NCBI GenBank assembly: GCA_009779935.1
Contig: WRAX01000014.1
Location: 1-55,001, forward strand
Origin: Defluviitaleaceae bacterium
GTDB lineage: Bacteria; Bacillota; Clostridia; Lachnospirales; WRAX01
Reading direction: 5' to 3'
Length of the DNA stretch: 55,001 bases
Both the position numbers and the translations under genes were made by a program. Below the pieces are notes generated by a model. It did not search any database, was not told the DNA's origin, and saw only the letters and a list, made by a program, of their open reading frames with translations. Positions 9,628-17,143 of the stretch are shown here, in pieces. Numbering within the stretch: position 1 is the first letter of the stretch; each line of letters starts with the position of its first letter.

Positions 9628-10146
9628 CTACCGCTTGTTTTTTATTTTTTCCCATTGGGGTCGCAAAATGGCATTCAAAGGCAAGCCGATGATAATTGCA
9701 AAAGCAATTTGCATGGCATTATTTGCCATAAATACCGCAGGCACCGCCCATGGTACCTGAAACATAATTACCTGCCCCACATACATTGCAGGCACAAGCC
9801 AAATGCCGCCCAGCACCGCCGCCAAAATGTTAAGAGGGATGCTGCGCCCGCCCGCCCCACGAAAATGGGCAACATATCCAAATATAAGCGCCATAACGGG
9901 CCTTGCAACAAGGTTTACAGGTGCCCACGGCACAAGCCCTGCCATTAAATTAAACAGCACCATACCAAGGCTGCTAACTGCCCCCATCTTTGGTCCAAAC
10001 ACCACCGACACTACAAAAACAACCATTGTACCTAAGTGTACCTGCCCCGCCCCGGTAATATCCGGGGATGGGATGCGCAAAAACATGGTTGCCAAAAACA
10101 CAAGGGCAATAAAAAGCCCTGCCAAAATCACATCTCTTGTTTTCAT
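9628..10146 (-). CDS. ECF transporter S component (substrate-binding membrane subunit)
   Basis: 172 residues, almost entirely hydrophobic with five or six membrane segments, beginning MKTRDVILAGLFIALVFLATM and carrying the AGQVHLGTMVVFVVSVVFGP segment typical of ECF S components. These proteins capture vitamins or metal-related substrates and share an energy-coupling module (EcfT and two ATPases) encoded elsewhere. The substrate cannot be deduced here and no riboswitch is visible upstream. It follows the aldo/keto reductase by 21 bases on the same strand, with only a weak ribosome binding site (GTGAGTGA). Confidence 0.8.
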   Translation of the reverse strand: MKTRDVILAGLFIALVFLATMFLRIPSPDITGAGQVHLGTMVVFVVSVVFGPKMGAVSSLGMVLFNLMAGLVPWAPVNLVARPVMALIFGYVAHFRGAGGRSIPLNILAAVLGGIWLVPAMYVGQVIMFQVPWAVPAVFMANNAMQIAFAIIIGLPLNAILRPQWEKIKNKR

Positions 10147-10167
10147 TCAATCACTCACAATGTAGAA

Positions 10168-10998
10168 TTATTTATAGCTATCAGGATCATCAGGGTCACG
10201 GATAACACGGGTATTGTTGTTTAGGGCATTTATGGTATCAATATCCGCCGATGATAGATGAAAGTCAAAAATATCGAAGTTTTCTGCCATGCGGCTGGGG
10301 GTAATGGTTTTTGTAATGGCGGATACATTTAATTCCATATTCCACCGCAAAATAACCTGCGCCGCTGTTTTGCCGTATTTACTGCCAATTCCGACAATTG
10401 TCGGGTCGTCCATCAAGCCAAGCCTGCCCCGCCCAAGGGGGCAATATGCCGTAACCAAAATGTGGTTTTGCTGGCAATATTCCCTAATTTCGGGCTGCGT
10501 AAGGTATGGGTGATGCTCGTATTGATTAACCATGGGTTTGATTTCCCAATGCTTTTCCAATTCTTGTAAATGGTGTATCTTTAGGTTACAAACACCAATA
10601 GCACGGGCTTTGCCGGATTTATAAATTTCTTCCAAAGCCTTGTAAGTTTGGATATAATGCCCGGGCAGCGGCCAATGTACAAGATACAAATCCACATAAT
10701 CCAGCCCAAGCCGCTTCAAGCTGCCCTCAAAGGCTTCTTGCGGGCCATTCAGTCGCTTTTGTGCTTCGTTATGCACTTTGGTGGTAACAAAAAACTGCTC
10801 ACGGGGCATACCACTTCTGCGAATCCCCTCCCCAACCATATCCTCATTTCCATAAAATTCCGCTGTGTCAAATGCCCTAAATCCTGCTTTTATGGCATTA
10901 TCCATAACCACCAAGCCATCCGTATCAGGCGCAATTTGGGATACACCCATGCCCAAAAGCGGCATTTCTACGCCATTGTATAGCTTAAAATACAACAT
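10168..10998 (-). CDS. Aldo/keto reductase
   Basis: 276 residues, a single-domain (beta/alpha)8 NADPH-dependent oxidoreductase. The catalytic tetrad of the family is visible: Asp44 (FDTAEFYGNE), Tyr49, Lys74 (VTTKVHNE) and His108 (YLVHWPLPG). The cofactor-binding end reads ITKTITPSRMAENFDIFDF. It resembles the Firmicute 2,5-diketo-gluconate-reductase-like group, whose natural substrates (aldehydes, methylglyoxal) are mostly unassigned. The ATG lies behind GGGGAG, 8 bases after the YitT gene, so the two are likely co-transcribed. Confidence 0.93.
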   Translation of the reverse strand: MLYFKLYNGVEMPLLGMGVSQIAPDTDGLVVMDNAIKAGFRAFDTAEFYGNEDMVGEGIRRSGMPREQFFVTTKVHNEAQKRLNGPQEAFEGSLKRLGLDYVDLYLVHWPLPGHYIQTYKALEEIYKSGKARAIGVCNLKIHHLQELEKHWEIKPMVNQYEHHPYLTQPEIREYCQQNHILVTAYCPLGRGRLGLMDDPTIVGIGSKYGKTAAQVILRWNMELNVSAITKTITPSRMAENFDIFDFHLSSADIDTINALNNNTRVIRDPDDPDSYK

Positions 10999-11006
10999 TT
11001 ACTCCC

Positions 11007-11873
11007 CTACTCTCTAATAATTTTTGAAAATCCTTCACCCAGCACCTCTCGGGCATCGGTAACGATTACAAAGGCATCTTTATCAATTTCTGACACCACT
11101 TCTTTAAGCCTTGCAATTTGGCGGTTGTACACCACACACAAAAGTACAGATTTTTCCTCTTTTGTATAAAACCCCTTTCCCGCAAGGCTGGTAACACCTC
11201 TGTCCATCTTGTCCAGCAATGCCTGCCCAATTTGGTCATATTTAGCAGAAATTATAAATACACCTTTGGTAAATTTTGGCCATTTCATAAAATACTCAAT
11301 AGCCATAATTGCCACAAATAGGGAGATTAGGGCATACATAGTAAGTTGCACACCAAAAACCGCAAGCCCCGCAAAAATTACAGCCCAATCCAGCACTAAA
11401 AGCACCCGGGGCGTGGATAAACGTTTGAAAACACGTGATATTAGGTCGGCGGCAAGGGTACTGCCCCCCGTGGTGGCATCCGCCCGTAAAACAATGGCAA
11501 CACCAATGCCGCACACCACCCCACCAAAAAGGGAGGCGAGGAATAAGTCTGCCTCCAAAATGTCTGCCGGCACAAATCCTTCCAGCAAAAACAGCACAAG
11601 GGACATTAGGGCGGCAGCAAAAATGGTTTTGGAAATGTATTGAAAGCCCACCACTTTCAAAGCAATTATCAAAAGGGGCGCATTGATAAGCGCAGTGGTT
11701 GCCCATACAGGGAAGTTAAATTGATGATAAAAAATAGTAGCCAGGCCGGATACGCCCCCAACCACCAACGAATTGGGGATAAAGAAAAAGTATATGGCAG
11801 CAGTCATCACGACAACGCCAATCGCCGTCATGGCATATTCCAGCAAAAGTTTTTTGGTTTTTAATTTTCCCAC
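11007..11873 (-). CDS. YitT family membrane protein (DUF2179 C-terminus)
   Basis: 288 residues: five or six membrane segments (about 8-190) with the YitT signature GGVSGLATIFYH, the ATTGGSTLAADLI segment, then a cytoplasmic DUF2179 domain (about 205-285, GVFIISAKYDQIGQALL... GVT). The frame continues further upstream, but GTG at 11873 is the credible start: it overlaps the last base of the upstream stop codon (TAGTG) and has GAGGTG eight bases before it, whereas an earlier start would lie deep inside the wecG-like gene. The function of YitT proteins is poorly known; transport has been proposed. Confidence 0.9.
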   Translation of the reverse strand: MGKLKTKKLLLEYAMTAIGVVVMTAAIYFFFIPNSLVVGGVSGLATIFYHQFNFPVWATTALINAPLLIIALKVVGFQYISKTIFAAALMSLVLFLLEGFVPADILEADLFLASLFGGVVCGIGVAIVLRADATTGGSTLAADLISRVFKRLSTPRVLLVLDWAVIFAGLAVFGVQLTMYALISLFVAIMAIEYFMKWPKFTKGVFIISAKYDQIGQALLDKMDRGVTSLAGKGFYTKEEKSVLLCVVYNRQIARLKEVVSEIDKDAFVIVTDAREVLGEGFSKIIRE

Positions 11874-12595
11874 TACAACGCACCTCGTATTTTTTTGATT
11901 ATAACAATAATTGCAAATTTTAACAATACCCGCTGCCGCCACAAGCGTTTTGGCTGGCGCAATAGGCGGTAAAGCCATTCCAGCCCAATTTTTTGAAAAA
12001 TCCTAGGCGCACGCCGCAATTCGCCGCTCATCACATCAAAACTGCCGCCAACACCCATAATTAGCTTTGCACCAAGGCTGTACTTGTTGGTGTTTGCCCA
12101 AATCTCCTGCCGGGGAAAACCAAGCCCCACAAGCACCACATCTGCCTCCGATGCGGCAATCCTGTTGATAACGGCATCGTCATCATCAAAATATCCATCA
12201 CCGCAACCCACAATTTTCAAGCCAAATTGTTGTTCCATGCGGTTTTTTGCCTTTTCGGCAACGCCGGGCTTTCCTCCCAAAAAATACCATTTATAATGCT
12301 TGGCTTCATCTGTATCAAAAACTGCCATCAACAGGTCAAAGCCCGCAACCCGCTGTTTTAGGGGGTTTTTTGTTAGCTTTGATGCATGCACAATGCCGAT
12401 GCCGTCAGGCACTACCAAATCGGCGGCATTTAGCACTTCTTTGAAGCCTTCGTCTTTGCGGGCAAGCATTACCATTTCAGGGTTTGGGGTTGCAATGGTG
12501 CTGGGTTGGTCGGTTTGTAAAAGCTCTAAAAACCGTTGCTTTGCCTGCTCCATAGTTAAGTTGTCAAAGCCAACTTCTAAAATTCGGCTTCTCAT
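11873..12595 (-). CDS. WecG/TagA/CpsF family glycosyltransferase
   Basis: 240 residues, full length for glycosyltransferase family 26. The family adds ManNAc (or a related sugar) to a GlcNAc-PP-undecaprenol lipid in the synthesis of wall teichoic acids and secondary wall polymers. Signature stretches are TPNPEMVMLAR, VVPDGIGIVHASK near 85, FFLGG-like WYFLGGKPGVAEKA, and LVGLGFPRQEIW. The start overlaps the upstream stop (ATGA), and its stop overlaps the YitT start, so translation of the three genes is coupled. With CsaB-like and MurJ genes upstream, it most likely works on a lipid-linked wall polymer. Confidence 0.92.
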   Translation of the reverse strand: MRSRILEVGFDNLTMEQAKQRFLELLQTDQPSTIATPNPEMVMLARKDEGFKEVLNAADLVVPDGIGIVHASKLTKNPLKQRVAGFDLLMAVFDTDEAKHYKWYFLGGKPGVAEKAKNRMEQQFGLKIVGCGDGYFDDDDAVINRIAASEADVVLVGLGFPRQEIWANTNKYSLGAKLIMGVGGSFDVMSGELRRAPRIFQKIGLEWLYRLLRQPKRLWRQRVLLKFAIIVIIKKIRGAL

Positions 12596-13323
12596 ACCAC
12601 ACTACTCCGATAAATATCGGCAATTGTGCCTATCTTTTGCTGGTCAAATAAGTCAAACAGCGCATCCAAGCCGTTTTTTAACTTAAACTCCGTTTCTTTG
12701 CGGCTGATTGGTGCAACCATATAAAGATGTATTTTGCTACCATCCTTTGTAACAACAGGGCTTTTGTCATCGCTTAAACCAGCCAATACAACGCCGCCCA
12801 TCTGGCTGCCCTGCACAAATGGCGCATAATTAGGCCCATTGGGAACTGTGTGCCCATGGGAAAGCCATGTGCTAAATTCGTGGGGCATGCGGGCAAGGAA
12901 TTTTAGCAGGCCAATCACCCAAAAATCGGGATTATCCGCCTGTGCCGATGGGTTCCAATCAGGTGGCAGCATCATAAAAATCTCCGCTAAACGCCAGTTT
13001 TCCGCCCCTTCCAATTCGCTTGGTACATTCATGGGCAAATCGGACATGCCCGTGGTGTAAACCACGTAAAAATCACCACCAGGTACGGGGGGCATTATAT
13101 GCAAATCAATATGCACCAATTCGGAAACGATTTCATGTAAAACATTGGTTTGCCGCCCGGGGAAAAGTTTGTCAAAATGGGCACAAATGTCATCCATATG
13201 CACACAGTATTGGGTGGGCGGCTGCCAGCCTGCATTATCCGCTTTTTTGTGGTGGTAAATTTTGGAGCCGTCGGGAGCGGTGTTAAAATCGTCTTGGTTA
13301 AAGCCATTTTCATTAATGTTCAT
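12592..13323 (-). CDS. Suppressor of fused (SUFU) domain protein
   Basis: 243 residues with a SUFU domain covering most of the length. Recognisable pieces are the HFDKLFPG start of the domain near 50, HIDLHIMPP near 73, YVVYTTGMSDLPMNVP and the C-terminal 'MVAPISRKETEFKLKNGLDAL' type ending. Bacterial SUFU proteins are widespread, often in toxin-immunity or polysaccharide contexts, and their biochemical role is not established. It begins 12 bases after the glycosyltransferase-CsaB fusion and its stop overlaps the start of the WecG-like gene, so it is a genuine member of the wall-polymer operon. Confidence 0.85.
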   Translation of the reverse strand: MNINENGFNQDDFNTAPDGSKIYHHKKADNAGWQPPTQYCVHMDDICAHFDKLFPGRQTNVLHEIVSELVHIDLHIMPPVPGGDFYVVYTTGMSDLPMNVPSELEGAENWRLAEIFMMLPPDWNPSAQADNPDFWVIGLLKFLARMPHEFSTWLSHGHTVPNGPNYAPFVQGSQMGGVVLAGLSDDKSPVVTKDGSKIHLYMVAPISRKETEFKLKNGLDALFDLFDQQKIGTIADIYRSSVV

Positions 13324-13335
13324 GGGTCTTCCTCC

Positions 13336-15573
13336 TTAAAACAGGTCACGGTTAATAATATTATATGCAATACCCACATTTTTTTCGGATTTTTCTGCAA
13401 GGTCTGTTGTAGCGGATTGCAGTTTTGCCACAATTTTATCATGGTTCTCCATCACTTTTTCAGAAAGGGTAATTAGGCGCATGGCAGAAATTTCCTCCAA
13501 ATTAACAAAATGTTCCTGTCCCAAATCCTCCATCATAGCGGACACTTTGGGGTCATAAACCAACCCAATTACCGGTGTTGCAGCATTTGCAGCGTAGATG
13601 ATGGAATGCAAGCGCATCCCTACCATAAATTCGCTGCCGCCAATAATTTCCAGCACCTCTTCCACAGAAAAATCATCTTCCAGATAATAGCCCTTGTAGC
13701 TGACTTTTTCAAGGATTTTGGTGGAAATCTCCGCATCATTAGAGGGTTGCATGGGGATAAAAAGCGGAACCAGGTTGTACTTTTCCCACATATAATCGCA
13801 AAAAACTGCCATTTCCGTCACGAAGTCCTCTTTAAGGCTACGCCAATTACGTAAGGACACGCAAAAGTATTTACTGCCTGTTAATCGCATATCATCAAGT
13901 AAGCGTTTTGCACCTTCCGGGTCACCCTTGCGAAAACGGAAGGCCGCATCCGCCGTCACCCGTACATTGCTGTTTTTTAGGCGCAAATCCTCCAAAGTTT
14001 TAAGGGAGCCTGCATCCCGCAGGGTAATTTCTTCAGCCTTTTCCAGTGCATCAAGGGCCCTGCGCTTATTTTTATCTTGCGTAAGCGGCCCTATGCCATT
14101 GGCATAAAGCATGATTTTTGCACGGTTTTTGGCGGCCTTGTTCATAACATAAACATAATAAATCAGGCTGCGGGTGGATGTCAAGTCTTGTATAAGGCTT
14201 CCGCCGCCCATTATCAGCAGGTTTGTTTGCTTCAAAACCCGTATTATTGCAGGAAAGTTGAAGCGATGAAGGGTGTTGGTGCCATAAATTTCCTGGGTTT
14301 CTTTCGGGCGTTTAGAAATTACTGTTATTTTTAATTGGGAATCTGCATTCCGCAAATCTTCAATTATGGAGCGCAAAAGAGCATCATCGCCATGATTGTT
14401 GGAGCCGTAATAACCCGAAATTAGGGCATCTACGGGGCGTGGGGACTTGCGCACTTTGTGATACAGCGCAATAGTGTCATCCGCCATTTTGTCAAGGGAA
14501 TAGTGATGATGCACCACCCGCTGGGCATATGCGCCCAAATCCCGCAACTCCTCCTCAGTAGCTTCCAAAAGCCGGCAGATATCGCTTTTCAGCTTGTCAG
14601 CAGTAGTTTCGCCGTTGCCACGGCAGGTGAAGTTAGTGTCGGCTGCAGGCTGAAAGGTGCCTTTATCAAAAGCACCCAAGTAACCTTGGTATCCTGCTAA
14701 AATGGTTGGCTTTGCACATGCCATTGCCTCCAAAGCGGCACGGCTAACGCCAATAAAAATATGTGCCAAAGCCATGAATTTTAGAGCATCTACCCGTGGG
14801 CCTGTCATTTTCACAAATTCCTTATTCAGGGCAGCGTTTACAGCTTTTGCCTTCTCATCCAAGGCAGCAAAATCCCCGCCGCCGCCCACAATGATAATTT
14901 GGCTACCAGGGTATTTTTCATGGATTTGTGGAGCAATTTCTATTAATTTATGAGCGGGCAAACTAATTTCTTTTTCAAGACGACTTAGGAACACAATATG
15001 CTTTTTCGATACATCCAGCTCAAGCTCTGCCACAATATCGGTATAATCCGCATTTTCGTGGTAAGTGTCCGTATTTATGCCGTTTACCGATACCACAATA
15101 TTATCAGATGGGATTTTATAATTCTCTGTCAAATATCCCGAAATGTCTTGGGATACCGCCAAAGTGGCATCCCCCCAATTGGACAAAATGCGATAATGCA
15201 TGGATGTGTTAAAATTTAAGTGGGCGGTGGTGACAAAAACAAAACCCATTTTCTTTTGCAGCAAACCGCATAAAAAGGCAGGTATGCGGGCATGGGCGTG
15301 TACCAACTGTATATTATTTTCTTTTATAACTTTTTTTAAGGCATTATAAGATTTTATTAGGTTTGCTGGTTTTTTGTTATGCAAAGGGGCGTGGAAGTGT
15401 TTTATATCATGGTCGGCCAACTGGCTTTCATAAACACCGCCATTGGAAACTACATGTACGTCCAAACCCCGCTTTTTTAGGGCTTTGCACAATTCCAGCA
15501 CATGTGTTTCGGCACCGCCGATGTCCATACCCATTAGTGCCATCAAAACTTTTGTACCTTCAAAATCATTCAT
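13336..15573 (-). CDS. Fused family-4 glycosyltransferase and CsaB-like polysaccharide pyruvyl transferase
   Basis: 745 residues in two enzymes. Residues 1-370 are a GT-B glycosyltransferase of family 4: GGAETHVLELCKAL near 17, HAHARIPAFL, an ISRAALEAMACAKPTILA-type donor site (GVSRAALEAMA). Residues 380-745 match CsaB: ISGYYGSNNHGDDALL, LLIMGGGSLIQD, MLYANGIGPLT and GMRLHSIIYAA. CsaB puts pyruvate ketals on secondary cell wall polysaccharide, the ligand of SLH domains in S-layer proteins. The ATG at 15573 is chosen over an in-frame TTG at 15594 because AAAGGA lies 8 bases upstream. It overlaps the end of murJ by 8 bases. The two activities are usually separate proteins, so the fusion suggests coupled polymer synthesis and capping. 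Confidence 0.9.
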   Translation of the reverse strand: MNDFEGTKVLMALMGMDIGGAETHVLELCKALKKRGLDVHVVSNGGVYESQLADHDIKHFHAPLHNKKPANLIKSYNALKKVIKENNIQLVHAHARIPAFLCGLLQKKMGFVFVTTAHLNFNTSMHYRILSNWGDATLAVSQDISGYLTENYKIPSDNIVVSVNGINTDTYHENADYTDIVAELELDVSKKHIVFLSRLEKEISLPAHKLIEIAPQIHEKYPGSQIIIVGGGGDFAALDEKAKAVNAALNKEFVKMTGPRVDALKFMALAHIFIGVSRAALEAMACAKPTILAGYQGYLGAFDKGTFQPAADTNFTCRGNGETTADKLKSDICRLLEATEEELRDLGAYAQRVVHHHYSLDKMADDTIALYHKVRKSPRPVDALISGYYGSNNHGDDALLRSIIEDLRNADSQLKITVISKRPKETQEIYGTNTLHRFNFPAIIRVLKQTNLLIMGGGSLIQDLTSTRSLIYYVYVMNKAAKNRAKIMLYANGIGPLTQDKNKRRALDALEKAEEITLRDAGSLKTLEDLRLKNSNVRVTADAAFRFRKGDPEGAKRLLDDMRLTGSKYFCVSLRNWRSLKEDFVTEMAVFCDYMWEKYNLVPLFIPMQPSNDAEISTKILEKVSYKGYYLEDDFSVEEVLEIIGGSEFMVGMRLHSIIYAANAATPVIGLVYDPKVSAMMEDLGQEHFVNLEEISAMRLITLSEKVMENHDKIVAKLQSATTDLAEKSEKNVGIAYNIINRDLF

Positions 15574-17143
15574 CCTTTTTGTCCTTTCTGCCAAATCGGC
15601 TTAAAATCGCTGTTTTGGCGGTTTTGGCTTCGCTTACACCTAAAATGGTTGCAGTTGTAATATATATTAGTATACCCAATACAAATGTGATGCCGATTGT
15701 TAAAACATCATGCAGGTGCCCCGCAACTTGCCATACCATAAACAGCACACCCAGCATTGCCGTTGTGGACAATATCATTTTTCCATAATTGACGGCTGAT
15801 GCCTTGTCCAAGAGCCTGTATTTGCGGGCGGCAATGGCGTACATAGCAAAACCTGCAAAATTAACGGAAACTGTTGCAGCAAGAGCCGGCCCCCCAATCG
15901 CCATAGGGTTTATTAACAAAAGTGCAGTTACAGCGTTTATGGCAATAGCAATAACAGTAATTATCATAGGGGTTTTGCCATCTTTATCAGCATAAAAGGC
16001 ACGGTTTAGGATGGATATTAGCCCATATCCAACAATTCCCATCGCAAGAATGCCGAGGGCATGGGATGCCCGCTGTGTGGCATATGCGCTAAATTCCTGC
16101 CTTTCGTAGGCAAGACGAATAATTGGTATACGCAAAATCCACAATCCCGCCGTCATGGGCATAAGCAAAAACATTAGGGCGGATACGGATTTTGCCAGCG
16201 TTTCCCTAAATTCCTCCCTATTTTCGGCATGTGCCGCCTGTTTAGATAATTTTGGAAATACCACATTTGTAACAGACAGGATGAACATGCCCGTAGATAC
16301 CATAAAAATCACATTTGCGGCATTAAGTTCCACGGAATAAGCTGGGTTTAGATTTGCGGCAATGCCGCTATTAACAATAATATTAATGGGAAACAGCCAC
16401 GAGCTTACCATAACCATAGGCGAAAGGCGCAAAATTTCACGTAGTCCTTTATCTCGCAGGCTAAGCCCCAAGCGCATTTTGAAGCCATGTTTGCGCAGAG
16501 GGTGCCAGAAAATAGCAACCTGCAAAACACTACCAACCAAAAACACCACCGCCAAACCAAAAACGCCCCAACGCTCAAAGAACAATAGTAAATACACTAA
16601 AATCGCACTATTGGATACCAATGACATTATGCTGGGAATGTAAAACCCTCCCAGCGACTGTAATAGACCCGTTAAGGCAAAGGCGGTGGAGGTAAAAAAC
16701 ATGGTAAATATGGTGATTTGCAATAGTTGCCCGCCAAGTTCCACGGTGATGTTGGGGGCATCACCAAAATAAATACCCGAGATAATCCCGGCAGCAAAAA
16801 AGCCTAAAATTGCGGCAATTAGTGACAGCAACATGATAAAGGTAATAAAATTTCCGGCAAGCGCAAAGGCGGCTTCCCTGCCCCTTTTCTCCAAATAACC
16901 ATTAAAAACAGGGATAAAACCTGCCGAAATAGCCGCCGCAAAAGCCGCATCCAAAAACTGCCTTGGCAATAGGCTGGCAAAGTTAAACGCCGCCGCCTCG
17001 GCACTTTCCGTACCCAGCAGGGACATCATAGCCATATCCCTTGCCAAACCGCTTATTTTAGCCACAAGCACCAAAACCATGACAACAGAGATGGTCTTAA
17101 CGCTGTTGTCATTAACCTTGGGTTTGTTTGAGGGGGTTGACAT
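15566..17143 (-). CDS. murJ: Lipid II flippase MurJ
   Basis: 525 residues, MVF/MOP superfamily with about 14 membrane segments. The N-terminus shows the typical VLVAKISGLARDMAMMSLLG segment and FRRLLPEGAF-like region (FASLLPRQFLDAAFAAAISAGFIPVF). MurJ flips lipid-linked peptidoglycan precursor across the membrane. Its ATG overlaps the stop codon of the phosphodiester glycosidase gene (TAATG) and its end overlaps the glycosyltransferase-CsaB gene. Because it sits inside a wall-polymer operon, it could alternatively be a paralogue exporting another undecaprenol-linked glycan. Sequence by eye cannot separate the two. Confidence 0.88.
   Translation of the reverse strand: MSTPSNKPKVNDNSVKTISVVMVLVLVAKISGLARDMAMMSLLGTESAEAAAFNFASLLPRQFLDAAFAAAISAGFIPVFNGYLEKRGREAAFALAGNFITFIMLLSLIAAILGFFAAGIISGIYFGDAPNITVELGGQLLQITIFTMFFTSTAFALTGLLQSLGGFYIPSIMSLVSNSAILVYLLLFFERWGVFGLAVVFLVGSVLQVAIFWHPLRKHGFKMRLGLSLRDKGLREILRLSPMVMVSSWLFPINIIVNSGIAANLNPAYSVELNAANVIFMVSTGMFILSVTNVVFPKLSKQAAHAENREEFRETLAKSVSALMFLLMPMTAGLWILRIPIIRLAYERQEFSAYATQRASHALGILAMGIVGYGLISILNRAFYADKDGKTPMIITVIAIAINAVTALLLINPMAIGGPALAATVSVNFAGFAMYAIAARKYRLLDKASAVNYGKMILSTTAMLGVLFMVWQVAGHLHDVLTIGITFVLGILIYITTATILGVSEAKTAKTAILSRFGRKDKKDE

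Noticed and set aside
9601-9641. Hairpin CAAGCGGT...ACCGCTTG at the end of the ECF S gene
   Set aside because: The T tract lies on the plus strand, where no gene ends, so it is not a terminator for the minus-strand operon.
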